Shown in pieces: positions 13,099 through 25,051 of a stretch of DNA of 64,000 nt. The stretch spans positions 161,067,250 to 161,131,249 of the forward strand of contig OX578135.1 of NCBI GenBank assembly GCA_951213105.1, read 5' to 3'. Position 1 is the stretch's first letter; each line of letters starts with the position of its first letter. The notes beneath the pieces were generated by a model, which made no database searches, was not told the DNA's origin, and saw only the letters and a program-made list of their open reading frames with translations. The translations under genes and the position numbers were made by a program. This DNA is from Amaurobius ferox (lineage: Eukaryota; Arthropoda; Arachnida; Araneae; Amaurobiidae).

Positions 13099-13266
13099 CA
13101 GTGGTGTACAGCTAGGCAGTCTGATCGCTCTAGGGGCCTGAACGAGAAAGGGGCAACTCTTGCGATGAGTATATTTTTTGGCTTAAGGACCCAAAACTAT
13201 AAATTCTGGAAAAGAGTGTCCTGAAATTATTTGCTCCAGAGCATCAAAAGTCTAGTTACGCCACTG
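13099..13266. mobile_element. Small MITE with CAGTGG(c/t)GTAnCTAG termini
   Basis: The left end cagtggtgtacagctag and right end ctagttacgccactg are near-perfect inverted repeats bounding 168 bp. hAT-like in its CAGTGG end, but no clear 8-bp target duplication. An apparent reading frame ending in Gly-Val-Gln-Leu-Gly across the left terminus is not coding. Confidence 0.6.
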
Positions 13267-13529
13267 CTTTGACTAATGCTTTAATGAAATGCAACATAAC
13301 TGGAAATTTGTGACATTTATAATATGCATATAGGTGATATTTGGAAAATAAAATATGTAACGTAAACCAAGTGAAATCATAAATATATAGTTATGATACT
13401 CACAAATACTGATTATACAAATGTAAGTAAATAACTTATTTGTGATACTTATAATAAGTTACTTATGGTACTCAAAAGCAATTTAATCGTATTTTACTGG
13501 AATGACAGTAATCATGCTTATCTTGGTAG

Positions 13530-13663
13530 GTAATGATGACCGAGTTCTTGGAAAGAGCCAACCAACTGGTACCACTCGCACCCGAGGGAAGTGAAACCCT
13601 TGATAATATACAGTTATTCATAGTGATGCTTCATTATAAAATAGACCAACTTATGAGTGGAAG
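13530..13663 (+). CDS. DUF885 gene exon 2 (residues 67-111)
   Basis: The acceptor ...ttggtag lacks a strong pyrimidine tract; the donor is gtaagt. The frame reads VMMTEFLERANQL, then a short acidic linker, then LDNIQLFIVMLHYKIDQLMSGR. That matches the helical segment between the first DUF885 block and the central region. It ends in phase 2 (AG), and the next exon supplies C to make Ser. It lies about 10.9 kb from exon 1, so the call rests on phase fit and family order. Confidence 0.78.
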
Positions 13664-15000
13664 GTAAGTCTAAACAAACTAGAGTTGAGATGTCGACAAG
13701 TGTTCGACAAGTAATTTGCTGTTAACGGGGGCAGGTGTCTCAAGATTAACTATGAATATTAAAAACGAATGCTTAATAGTTAAGCATAATATAGTTAATA
13801 ATTATGACCATGATAATGTTCCCTGTTCGCATATTCAAAGAAATTAAAAATGTCTTATGCAATAACTTTATTTAAAAACATGCGATACATCATGTTAATT
13901 AACAAGTGTCTGTAGTAATTGAATAAAAGTAACGGTTTAATTTCTTATAACGGAGGTCGGTACGCGTTACTTAAAAGAAAAACAGTAAATTTAACGATAC
14001 TCAAAGAAAATAAAAAGTAGTCGTTACTTTTCAATAATAATCAGTACTTTTTCCAAATACTCCCTATATATTTTCATTTACAAATTTTGTTAACATTTAA
14101 TTTACTGATTTTAGTTTAAGTATTTTTTTTTTTTCAATTTAAAAGCATAATACATGAATGTATTTGGTGTACATGTACTATGCATTTATTATTTTGTTAG
14201 TTTATGAAATTCGATCGAAATAGCTGAAGATGAGAAACCGAAAGGCTTTCTCCGTTTCTTTATCAAAACGCCCTCTCTACAAATGGAGTGAATACATAAC
14301 CATTACAATAACGTAGACATTTTTAAAGAGTGGAGTTCCATTTCCTGCTCCCTTGATTTTCTACCCTCTGCTCCACATCTTCATTTCAATAATTAAGAAA
14401 TATTAAGCATAAGAATATTAATAACTAGCAGTATACCCATTCTTCGTACATAATATATAATATAAAGAAATTAAAACTTCACAATGATGTGCAAATTCCT
14501 ATAATATTTTAAATGACATTGTTATTCTAAACATTTTATTAGCTGTATAAGAATCTCTGTTTTCGCTATACAAAATTATCTTCACAGGCAGTTCTGAAGA
14601 AAAAAACGTCCTGGTCCCGTTTGTAAGCAAATTTACAAAAAAATATTTAATTCCCACAAAGCGACAGGGATTATCAAGGAAATTGAACTTAATTTTGCAA
14701 AATATTGAATTTTCATCAATTAGGAGTCATTTTCATTAATTTGATATCATTTACCAATTCAGCCTCATTTTCATTAATTTGACGACATTTTAAAAAGTCG
14801 CCAAATTTTTTGGAAAGTGGGACAGTTGGATTAATAAACAAACGATACCTAAAATCAGTGCAATACTATCACCTTTCAAAACATAATTAATTTCATTGAT
14901 TTGGTGTCATTTTTATTAATTTGACAACAGTTTTATCGATTTTGCGATATTTTCGTTAATTTGGTGATATTTGAGCAATTTGGTCACATTTTAACAAGAA

Positions 15001-16280
15001 AGATCAATCATGTATAAACTATTGATTATGAAACACTTTCTAACTTCAATGCAATTTTATATAACCATCTCTAAAATGCGATACATTCCTCGGTAATAGT
15101 TTTAAAATTATCACAATACTACATTAATTTATTATATTTGAAAACTTAAAACTTCATCGAAAAAAATGAACTTCATTCAAATGACGGCATTGAAATATAA
15201 ATTGCCTGGTTTAAACATCTCTAAAATGTGATACATTCCTCGGTGATATTTTAAAAATTATCATAACACTACAATAATTTATTATATTTGAAAACTTCAT
15301 CGAAAATAAATGAACTTTATTCAAATGACGTCATCGAAATATAAATCGCCTCTACATAAAAGCAGCATTTCATTCATAATCATTTTTCAAATCGTTTAAT
15401 TCATCACAATACTATAATAATTTATTTTATTTAAAAACTTAAAACCATAGAGGTACAAGTAATTTAACTCCATGTTTAAAACTTCATCGAAAAAATCGTC
15501 TGGTTCTCTGTGCAAAATCAATGAATGTTTCATTCATATCAGCTATATTGCAGACTCCATGAGCTAAATAATTTTGCGCTAAAGAAATGCAGCAATTCTT
15601 ATACAACTCATTCTCCATATTTTGCTGTTTACATTCTCTATAAGTGAAAATTAGGCTTCGTTGTAGAAATAATCAAAGTTTGATGATCATTTAAATTCAA
15701 ATATATTGTAATTGCGTTGTTTCAGTATGTAGATGCACAGAATTTAAGCAAAAATAAAGCGGTTTTACGACGGATACAACACCAAATATAAATTATAAAG
15801 AACTTTAAATATCACGATTTTGAGACAAGATGGATGACATATTTTACTTTGAAGTGGGTCACGTGATCTCTTCATATAATGATCACGTGATCTCTTGATA
15901 TAACGGGTGTAATTATTATTTTAATTTTTATTTAAAAAAACTACTGAATATATTTTGCTGAAATTTTTTTTATATATTTTATGGGATAATTTGAATATTT
16001 TCTAAAACTTTCGAAGCAATTTGTGAATTTTAAATTTGCTTAACAAATGTTTGAAAAATTAGGCCCCATAGGGTTCAATGCATTTCTTTTTTCAACCTGG
16101 GTTTAATCCAAAACTAATTGGGTGATATTATTCATTTATATTCCCATAGGTCTCACAAATCGTTTGAACAACATACTAAAATTTCAGTTTGATAAAGTCA
16201 TTTTTACGGCAGTTATCGTGCTAACGGGCAGACAGACAGACAGACAAAATGAACAAAGTCATAAACACTTTTCAACTATT
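15001..16280. repeat. Repeat family D copy D1 with internal duplication
   Basis: It begins agatcaatcatg and ends near cagacagacagacagac and aaagtcataaacactttt. The same start, middle and end recur at 27572-28515. Internally a stretch of about 150 bp (catctctaaaatg, gatacattcctcgg, ttatcataacactac) occurs twice in tandem (about 15064-15205 and 15218-15352). It is non-coding and probably another rolling-circle-type repeat, but unproven. Confidence 0.5.
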
Positions 16281-17530
16281 TTGTAAAATGTTAAAAAGTC
16301 TCCAAATTTGTTGTCAAGTAGGATGGTTGAACTGATAGTTAAAAGCTACCGAAATATCATTACAATACTATCCCCATTCAAAACAAAATTAATCTCATTA
16401 ATTTGGCATCATTTTTATCAATTTGGCGACATTTTTATTAATTTGGTAACATTTTTATCAATTTGGCGACCTTTTTCGAGATTTGACAACATTTTCATCA
16501 ATTTCGCAGCATTAAAAAAAAGTTGCCAAGTTTGCGATATCCCGCCAAAGCCCTCGCAAAGCGTTACAGAGACAGATGACGGACGTAATCATTTGTATTT
16601 TCGTAGATTAGAAGATTATACCCATGTATTAGACGAGATACTCGTACTACTTATATTTTCGTATATTAGAAAGATTATACCCATGCATTAGAATATTTAC
16701 CCATACTACAATATATGGATTTTAAAATGTTTCCCCAAAATAAAACGTATTGTGTACGAATTTGAAAATATCAATAATCTAAACTCGTTAAACCCAAAGA
16801 CTGTAATGATATATGGGTCATTTTCTGTGAAAGGGAGTTTTACATATCCAAGGTGTTTTAATAAAAGTTTTACATGACTTCGGACTGATTTTGGACGCTG
16901 ATCAGTTTTACTATATTGTAGTTCATATTCATCACCCATTAGAAATAATTTATATTTTTAATATTTAAAAATTATTTCATTAAGTGTATTAAAAGTTTTT
17001 TTATTAACCGTCATTCTCCTGCATGTCCCAACAGCCAAATAATGAAATCACTACTTCATTTACAAGCCTTCATTTTCTAGTTTTCGTCTAATATGATGAT
17101 TTATATTAAATTAGACAATTTAAAATACAAACAATAATAAAAAATTCACTATGCATTAGAGCAATATTTTAAATTAATTTTTTTACAACTGTCCTATAGC
17201 TTTTTTGTCATTTACCTGTCTTTAAATGTTAACAGCTCTTTCTGTATTATTCTTTTTTACTAAAGTCCATATTCATGATTTCAAGAGTTTAGCTATGTTC
17301 TAGCTATCATTCTGTGCAGGAAAATTTTATAAAACTGAACAATTTTGGGTAAGTCGTAAGTATTTTTATTCCTGTCATTCACCAGTCTTTAATTATTCTT
17401 AGAATAAAAAAGTAAATATTTTTTTAACATATATGATATATGTGTGCCTAGTTAATGTAGCAAACAAAATATCAAGTTAGGCTTAAATACAAATAAAACT
17501 CATATACTCAGAAAGTAAAATCATATGATT

Positions 17531-17583
17531 TGTCATTCCCTTGTCGTCATTTACCTGTCTTCTTGGTAGACAAAGGAATGACA
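17531..17583. repeat. 15-bp-stem hairpin containing the GTCATTY..CCTGTC word
   Basis: tgtcattcccttgtc and gacaaaggaatgaca pair with one mismatch around a 23-nt loop. The loop itself holds gtcatttacctgtct, also found near 17207. It lies in the left subterminal region of the 6.16-kb unit. Confidence 0.7.
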
Positions 17584-17659
17584 TTAGAACAGGTGAATTA
17601 CATTTAAACTAGATTTTTTTTTAGAAGATAAAATAAATAAGAAGTTAGTTCTAAATATG

Positions 17660-18926
17660 AGACTGCAATTAAAGCAAAACATTATTTTTCTAATGATGTA
17701 TATACTACCTTACATCTACTTAAAAATGTTATTATAAACATTAAATTAACGAAGCCTAGGTATCCTTATAAACAACTCCTATCTGCTATTAAAGAACTAC
17801 AACAACATTTTGTCATAACTTATGTAGATAAAGCTTCTAATAATTTTGCCATCATTTGTAAAAAATATTATGTTTCTCTGTTACAGAATTACTTAAAAAA
17901 TAATCAAACTTTTAAACCCATTAATAATCAGTCTATCAAAATCAAAACTAAAATGCTAAAATTATATACACAATTAAATATTAATTGTAAGTTTTTTAAA
18001 TTTCCTTATGTTACTTTGGTTCCTAAATTCCATAAATCACCTCTCAGTTTTAGAACGGTCACTTGTGGACATAATACCTTTACCACTACAGCTAGTAAGT
18101 ACTTGCTTAACTGTTTAAATAGAATTAATGAATCTCTTAAATTTAGGAATTCAGGATATTTCACTTTGAACAATAGTTTAGATTTAGTAAATCACCTTAG
18201 CAAGCTTCCACAAATTCTTGGTTTCCATACCTTTGATTTTAAAGACCTATTTAATAATATTGTCATTAAAGATTTATATAAAGTTATTATCTCTCTTTAT
18301 CATGACTATCTATCTTCCAATAATGTTGCATTTAATGTCAAAAACTTTCCTATGCTCTTGCACTTTGTGTTATACAACAATTATATTATCCAAGGTGATA
18401 ATATTTATTTACAAACATCTGGAGTACCACAAGGTGGCTGTAGTAGTAGTATACTCGCTAACTTATATCTTTATTATTATAAATGTGCCATTTTAACTCT
18501 AATTCATATATTATATATAGATATGTTGACGACTTAATTTGTATTATCATTGATGATTCCTATCCCATTAATATTGATTTTTACCCATCTAATCTAGAAT
18601 TAATTCCTAATGAGCCTAGCTTTAGTCAAACTGTAAATTTTTTAGACCTAAATTTAGATACCCTCAATAATCATGTAATCACCAATCTATATGATAAAAA
18701 AGATTCTTACAACTTCACTATCATAAAGCTGCTATCATATCAATCTTGTAATTCTATTCAATTGTTTAGAAACATCATTTTAAACCAGCTATTTCGAATT
18801 CATCTACTTTCTGATCCTCGGTTTCACTTTCTCCACATCAATAATCTTAAACGCATTTGTCAAAATTACCAATATCCGGAAGTATTTGTAAATAATATTA
18901 TCAATAATTTCAAATATACCACGTAA
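17660..18926 (+). pseudogene. Penelope-like reverse transcriptase relic PLE1
   Basis: The frame from about 17660 gives VITYVDKASNNFAIICKKYY, then LVPKFHKSP, the palm motif TFDFKDLFNN, and a Gly-Val-Pro-Gln-Gly-Gly-Cys-Ser-Ser-Ser turn. A frameshift between about 18483 and 18537 leads to a second frame with the catalytic YRYVDDL and VNFLDLNLD. This motif order is that of Penelope-like elements. No initiation codon or GIY-YIG endonuclease is visible. The catalytic Asp pair is intact but the frameshift makes it a pseudogene. Confidence 0.85.
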
Positions 18927-19716
18927 TAATTTTACACATGCATTATTTATCTTTGATTGGATAACTCAATTTTGAGAATTCACCCATTCTTATCACCTAA
19001 CTTACCACTTGGCCTGAGTCTAATACTGTTTACTATTTTCGAATGACTATTTTCCACTTGTCCTGAGTCCTATACTGATTACCATTTTTGAAAGTCTCCA
19101 TACATATTATGCATCGTTCAAATGTATTCATTCCGGTGCCCACTCGCATTGACGAAGTGAGGTGAAATGCTCAGTCGCTTATTCAACTTACACGTGGTAA
19201 CAATGCTTATGAGTTCATATTTCTGTTCGAGGAGGTATTATTTTCTGATTTGTAATTCAATTGATTTATTTTTCTCCTTCCACTAGCCAGTAGACAGTTC
19301 CAATGGTGTCTATAGTTAAATACTATCGCCATTGTCAGAAACTGGCTATTCTATCGGTTTTAATTTGAATTGTATGGCTGTCCTGATGAGAATGCAATTT
19401 CGAACTAACCGCCATTTTTTGTGTAGTTTCAATTGATTGTTCTCTATGTCTTAATCTTTTATCTTGAGCTAATTATTATTGCCTTTTCTCATTTTTGCCG
19501 TGTTTTCTTTTTATTTTTATTTATATTTATATACTTTTAGTTGTGAATTTTGTATCCTAATATTCTTCTCATCCCCCTTTCCATTGTAGTGATATGTTAC
19601 CTTCTATTTTTATCCTTAGTCTTGGTCTATAGTTACTCATTTGTAACAGATATGCTAGAGATGGGTTTTTTTGTACATATAGTAGTTTATGCATAATTTT
19701 CGATTAAAATCTTTCA

Positions 19717-19717
<1 letters not shown>
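18927..19717 (+). other. Presumed 3' untranslated region of PLE1
   Basis: Non-coding. It contains ttcattccggtgc (about 19128) and acacgtggt (about 19192). The same two words in the same order follow PLE2 (about 21371 and 21416), so this looks like a conserved Penelope 3' region rather than random filler. A hammerhead-like word occurs at about 19381. Confidence 0.5.

Positions 19718-19762
<45 letters not shown>
19718..19762. repeat. (TA)n tract abutting PLE2
   Basis: Pure TA units run directly into the 5' edge of the PLE2 coding relic. Confidence 0.95.
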
Positions 19763-19764
<2 letters not shown>

Positions 19765-20945
19765 CAATTAAAAATGATATTAAAGAAATACAAAATGATT
19801 TTGTCATTACATATGTTGATAAAGCAAGTGGTAACTACTCAATTATTTGTAAATATTATTATAAAAATACCCTTCAGTCACACTTACTTAATAATCAAAT
19901 CTATAATTTACATAAAACTAATCTTAAAATCTTATACAATAGAATATCAGCCAAATATAAGCAAATCCATCTAAAAAATAGTTGTAATAACATTCCATAT
20001 ATTGTTTTAGTACCCAAATTTCATAAATCCCCTGTTGCTTTTCGAACCATTACCAGTGGGCATAATTCTTACATTACTAATGCTGGAAAATTATTATTAA
20101 AGATATTACATGAAGTATCCTTGTCAGATGAAATCTCAAATAATTGTCATATTGTAAAAAACAGTTTTGAATTAGTTAAGAAATTGAAAACTCGTACTAA
20201 TATTCATAGTATTTATACTTTTGACTTCAAAGATTTGTTTAATAATATAAATATAGATGATCTGTATAGAATTATTTTAGGAATTTTTGAAAAATATAAT
20301 ATCAACCAAAAATATTCAAATTTTATTTTTAAAAAATTACTTAACTTCACTCTTTATGAGAATTATATTCAACATGGTGGTACTTTTTTTAAACAACAGG
20401 TTGGTATCCCACAAGGGGTGTGTGCCTCATCATTGTTTGCTAATCTGTATTTATTCTTCTATGAAAAAAACATTAGTCCAAGCTTGCATAATATGCACAT
20501 GTTTAGATATTTAGATGACATTTTATGTGTATCCCCAAATAATATCCCTATAGTATTAAACTTTTATCCAAAAAATTTACAATTAAATGCAAGTAATAAT
20601 GACTCTAATGTTGAAAACTTTTTAGATTTAAATTTAAATTTACAAAATTGTAATATGGTTATAAACTTGTATGATAAAAGACAGGATTTTAAATTTAATA
20701 CATAAAAAATTCAACATTTTGACTCTTGTTTGCATATATCTGGATTTAGAAATATTATAATAAACCAGGCTCTTAGAATCAATAAAATTTGTGATGAATA
20801 TTATAGATTAGCGCATTTTATGGAATTATTGAATACAGCGACTAATAATGCATATCCCCCCAAGTTTGTTATTAAAATTATCAATTCAGTGTATCAACTT
20901 TCACTCGATAACATCCTAGAAAACATTCCCAATTATAGTGACTAA
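19757..20945 (+). pseudogene. Penelope-like reverse transcriptase relic PLE2
   Basis: One frame runs from the (TA)n tract to 20705 and then, after a TAA and a frame change, to 20945. The motifs are FVITYVDKASGNYSIICKYY, LVPKFHKSP, YTFDFKDLFNN, a Gly-Ile-Pro-Gln-Gly turn with Val-Cys-Ala-Ser-Ser, FRYLDDIL (catalytic YxDD with Leu in place of Val) and NFLDLNLN. It is 5'-truncated at the microsatellite. It is a clear paralogue of PLE1, diverged well beyond recent duplication. A poly-A run (about 20954-20977) follows. Confidence 0.85.
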
Positions 20946-21776
20946 CATACAGAAAAAAAAAAAAAAAAAAAAAAAATTATATATAATTATTTATTAATTA
21001 TATAAATAAATAAAAATGAAAAATAATAAACTAAGTCAGAAACATTAGAAAAATCAAAAATCGGAAAATAAGATGCATTAACATTAATGTTTTGAATTTT
21101 ATTTTCGCAAAAAAATGTAACTTTTGTCAGTATTGAATCTACGTTTTGAGCGCCCTTATAATGGTGTATAGTGGCATTCTCGTTTATCCAGTTTTCCCCT
21201 GAATTACTTGTTTAGTAAGAATTTTCGTCTTTGATTCATATTCAGGATTGTATATTTGGGAAGTTAATATTCTGAATTGCTTGTCCGGTTTCCAGCTTAG
21301 ACTCACTGGACGGGTCTGGGAGTATTACCGTGAACGTTCGTATTGCCTCCCTGGTAGAATTTCGACTAGTTCATTCCGGTGCTTCTTGATTAAGCTGTTG
21401 AGGTTGATCACGATACACGTGGTGGAAGAAGAAGGGTTCATGCCGCATGGTAATACAAATTTTCTTAATGTATCCTATTTTCATTTTTTCAATTTTTGTT
21501 GCCTGTAGTCTGAGTTTAAGCATTTATAGTGATGTGCTATTGCTTAATCTGAAACAGGCATTTGTTTGGGTTAATTAGAATTAAATACTCAGACCTGAAG
21601 ATGAATTTAGTTCTGATTAATCATCGAATTTGGGACGGTGCTGTTCTTTTCTCTTATCGGCATTGTGGCCGTGAAATTGCTTCTATGGTGATGTTAATAT
21701 TACTTGAATTGTTTTTTTTATATATATTTTTTTTATTTTATTTTTGCATAATTCTTATTATTACATATTTCAAATA

Positions 21777-21779
<3 letters not shown>

Positions 21780-21847
<68 letters not shown>

Positions 21848-21852
21848 ATAAT
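21780..21852. repeat. (TA)n tract abutting PLE3
   Basis: TA units with one ttta interruption, ending at the inverted 25-bp flank of PLE3. Confidence 0.95.
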
Positions 21853-22600
21853 TGAAATCAAAAAAGAGGATAAAATGCACCAGTATTGGAATTCGATTTT
21901 TACCCCAATGGCTTGGAATTGGTTGAAAATAAAAGTGCAGAGGATGGATCGGTGAATTTCTTGGATATCACCATTAAGTACAATACGAGGAATGGAATTT
22001 ATACGAGTCTACACGACAAAAGAACAAGTTATGGAGTAAAAATTAACCATATCATCAATTGGAAAACGAACCTTTCAAGATTTATTTTTAGAAATATACT
22101 TTTGGGACATTTCAAAAGAAACCAAATTTGCAACACTTTAGCAAAGGATTGCATATCCAGAAACAAGGGGATAATATTAGAAGCATTAAGAAAGAATTAC
22201 CCAGTTAATTTCCTGAAGAAATATTATAATTCATTTTTCAACAATAAAAATGAAGCTAATTCATTCAAAATGGATTTTGCTGAATTGGGATAGTTTCTGC
22301 ATATCACTTGAAGACTTACACATGCGCATAGTTACTTATATAATAGGAGATTTTGTGTTTCTTCATTTGTGCGTTTCTTGACTTCCATTCTCGGTGGTCT
22401 GTTTCTCCATGTTTGGGTGCTTCTGACTAGGCACGTATAGGGGATCAACCTTTGCAATGCATTGGTTCCGTGAGCGTTTGCCCGGGCTGGAAAAGCAGCT
22501 TTAAACGGGATTGAGGAGTCGCAATCCTCCTCTGCCATTATATGCATTGTATTTGGTTTCCCCTCCATTGAACTTTATCCTCTTTTTTTATTTCAATTGT
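21852..22600 (+). pseudogene. Penelope-like relic PLE3 (C-terminal part and 3' region)
   Basis: The coding relic 21886-22293 has FDFYPNGLELVENKS, VNFLDITIKYN and a Lys-Arg-Thr-Ser-Tyr segment, corresponding to the region just after the YxDD motif and the C-terminal thumb. The closest relative in the window is PLE4, not PLE1/2. The fragment is bracketed by attgaaatcaaaaaagagg (21851) and its inverse near 22574-22600. The reverse transcriptase palm is absent. Confidence 0.75.
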
Positions 22601-22968
22601 ATATTTACTTCGGATTAAAGAGCAGCATTTGCGCCTGTTCCTTGGTTATATTAATTTACATCTTTGTGATTGCGTATAGCACTTGTCGTATATTGTGTGT
22701 ATATATATATATATATATATATACATACTACAAAGCAGTTACCTATATTAAGTGCCATTCCCCTGTCATGCTGTATTTACTTGTCTTGAAAATAAAAATT
22801 TGCATTTTCTATTTAATTTCCCCAAAATGGTCGCTGCTACTGTGTGTTTTTTAGTTTAAACCACCTTGGTTAAAAATTTAATGCAGAAAAAATGTTGAAA
22901 AATAGAAATAATATATATTTTAACAAGAAAGATGCAAAAGTCCGTTTAGAGAAAATGACCCATATATT
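22601..22968. other. Right subterminal part of the 6.16-kb unit
   Basis: Non-coding, with a (TA)n tract (about 22698-22722) and, near 22757, ccattcccctgtcatgctg followed by atttacttgtctt. That is a variant of the GTCATTY..CCTGTC words in the left end. The terminal inverted repeat closes it. Confidence 0.5.
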
Positions 22969-23268
22969 TGATATCCAATCAAAAATGCAATTCCGATAAA
23001 AATTTATATATATATATATATTTCATTATACACTTCCCAACATAGAAAATGCAACACCATGAAGCTTTGGTCGTAAATTATGCATATTGTGAGACAAACG
23101 CAGCTGGCCGATGTATGCAAATGATCTGAAATATAAGTAGGTCACGTGATTAGATCGCGAAATAAAAGGGATGGAAACAGCAGATGAACCAACAGCTGTT
23201 ACTGTCTGTCTCCTACAGAAACCCGTTTTCCGAGCTGTTTTTCATTTCAAAAGACACGTGTTATTGAA

Positions 23269-24160
23269 GTGATTTCTGGCCGACGACTCCGAAGTCCGTT
23301 TCATCATTTGGACGATCGTGCGAGGGGATTCATTTTAGGCCTATGTACGACTAGATGGTCGTACCGATGTATCGCCTCTGAAACACGTGTAGATGCGTCC
23401 ACTGTGCAAAGGATTTGGAGAATATGGATTAAAAAAAGGCATGTGAATCGTCGCAGTGATACAGGTTCATCCAGAGGTACGTCAGCACGCGTTAATCGAC
23501 GCATTCAAAGGCATGCTGTGGCGGTTCCACAAACGACGACTGTCGACATTCTGCAGAAATGCAGGGTTCCAATATCAGCGAGAGCAGTTTCTTGACGATT
23601 GGCCGAAAGCAGCTTACACTCAAACCGTTCTTTACGAAGACAGTCATTGGCGACAAGGCACTGACATGAGAGATTTCAATGGTGTCGGACCCGAGCCTCT
23701 TGGACGATTGAATGGGACAGGGTAGTGTTCAGCGACGAGTTTCGGTTCTGATTATCGAATAACAGTCGCCGTGTGAGAGTCTGGAAGCCACGTGGAAACA
23801 GATCCAATCCTGCTGCAAATGTTGAGCGCCATACTGTTCGACAACGTGGCATCATGACTTGGTATGCCATCGGCTTCGATAGCCGGTTACCTCTGGTTCG
23901 TATTAAAGGCACAATGACGGCACTATGATATGTGGATGAGGCTCTGCGGTCTGTTGCACTGCCTTACCTTCAGCGGTTGCAAAATGCTGTTTTCCAGCAA
24001 GATAATGCGCGACCGCACATGGCAATCATCAGCAGACAAACCTCGTAAGGTATCCAGGTGCTTCCTTGACCTCCGCTATCTCCAGATCTCGCGCCCATCG
24101 AGCATGTATGGGATATGATTGGCCGTCGTTTTACTGCCCTGTCCTCGCCTTAAACAGATA
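23269..24160 (+). pseudogene. Tc1 transposase relic (DD34E type)
   Basis: The N-terminal helix-turn-helix is readable at 23269-23595 (HLDDRARGFILGL, then CIASETRVDASTVQRIW). After several stops and frame changes, the catalytic landmarks VFSDEFRF (about 23728), QDNARPH (about 23998) and LSPDLAPIEHVWD (about 24080) can all be found. The middle is degraded by point mutations and at least three frame changes. Confidence 0.8.
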
Positions 24161-24310
24161 ACGACCTGTGAGGATGATTGAAGGCATATGATCATCCATT
24201 CCTCAGGCAACTATCTGCACGCTCATTGCATCTCTTTCTCGAAGAGTTACTGCTTGTATCGCCTCAAGAGGTGGTCCTATTCCCTACTGATCACTCTGTC
24301 TATGCAATTA

Positions 24311-25051
24311 CAGGCGACCCTCGACTTTCGCACATAATTGGTTTCTGAAAATGTGTGCGAATGTTGAATGTTCGAAAATAGAGGAATGTAAAAAAACATC
24401 AAAAATTGTATTTTAAAGTAATTATTTATCAATAATAATATTTATTTATCAATATACATAATTAAGTTAACGAGGCGTGTTTGTGTTTTCTTTATAAACT
24501 TGTCAAGAGTTAGTTGAATACCACCCCTTTTTTTCTTTTCTTTTCATGCTGTGTCTTTCTCAATCACCCTATGTCCTTGAGATATACGTTCTCCATTGGG
24601 ATCACATTTTTCCATGATAGTCAAAAATTTGTCAAGATGCATAAAGGCTTCATTCATATTTCTGATTGTCACAGTCTTGACGATTTTATCAGCTTCTTCT
24701 TCCTCCCTTTCATTGTGTATTTCATTTAACTCTTGTTGCTCAATTAAATATTCATTTGACAGAGGTACTGAGTGAGATTCAATCAACTCATTAACATCTT
24801 CGTTGTTGACGTCCAAGTTTGGTTCATTCATTAGGCTAACTATTTCATCTGTGATAGTTTCCGGAGTTTCTTCAGAATTTATAAAATCACTCATTTGCGG
24901 ACATAATTGTTTCCAGGAACCTTTCATTGTTGACTCTTTTATTTGTTACTCGCTAAAAAATTGAATTTTTAAAAATGTGCGAAATAGCGAATTGTGCGAA
25001 AGTAGAATATGCGAAAGTAGAATGTGCGAAAGTAGAGGGCCGCCTATACTG
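24311..25051 (-). mobile_element. pogo/Tigger-like element nested in Tc1-a
   Basis: The ends cag[..]gcgaccctcgactttcgcac and the inverse of the right end (cagtataggcggccctctac, tttcgcac) match. TA lies at 24309-24310 and 25052-25053. Excising it restores a continuous Tc1. Extra copies of the terminal word tgcgaaagtagaat stand in tandem at the right end (about 24985-25035). Confidence 0.75.
24544..24927 (-). pseudogene. Tigger/jerky-type transposase C-terminal fragment
   Basis: A 127-residue open frame that begins MKGSWKQLCPQMSDFINSEE and continues with Asp-Val-Asn-Glu-Leu-Ile-Glu-Ser-His, then an acidic Glu-rich stretch. This is the region after the DDE core in Tigger/jerky-derived proteins. 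The DDE core and DNA-binding domain are absent, so the element is internally deleted. Confidence 0.6.

Larger units (their letters stand above)
16813..22968. mobile_element. 6.16-kb unit with terminal inverted repeats, carrying three Penelope-like relics
   Basis: The left end ATGGGTCATTTTCTGTGAAA and the inverse of the right end (atatATGGGTCATTTTCTCT then AAACGG) match perfectly for 14 bp and imperfectly for about 33. TGATAT stands at 16807-16812 and again at 22969-22974. Joining the flanks restores the family H text (gtaattgatat...atccagtcaaaaatgc in other copies), so the unit inserted as one piece into H4. I find no DNA transposase inside. The superfamily is unknown. Confidence 0.65.

Noticed and set aside
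12956..13141. Frame ending Gly-Val-Gln-Leu, tempting as the DUF885 central motif
   Set aside because: The match falls across the terminus of a small MITE, and the true exon 2 follows at 13530 with the correct phase.
14215..14265. ctgaagatgag...cgaaag near 14225, hammerhead-like
   Set aside because: The core is interrupted and no stem II forms.
19689..19760. Met-led extension of PLE2 through repeated Tyr-Ile codons
   Set aside because: It is translation of the (TA)n tract and not the native N-terminus.
24544..24927. A host coding gene (acidic 127-residue frame)
   Set aside because: It lies wholly within TA-flanked terminal repeats and resembles the C-terminal part of Tigger/jerky transposases.
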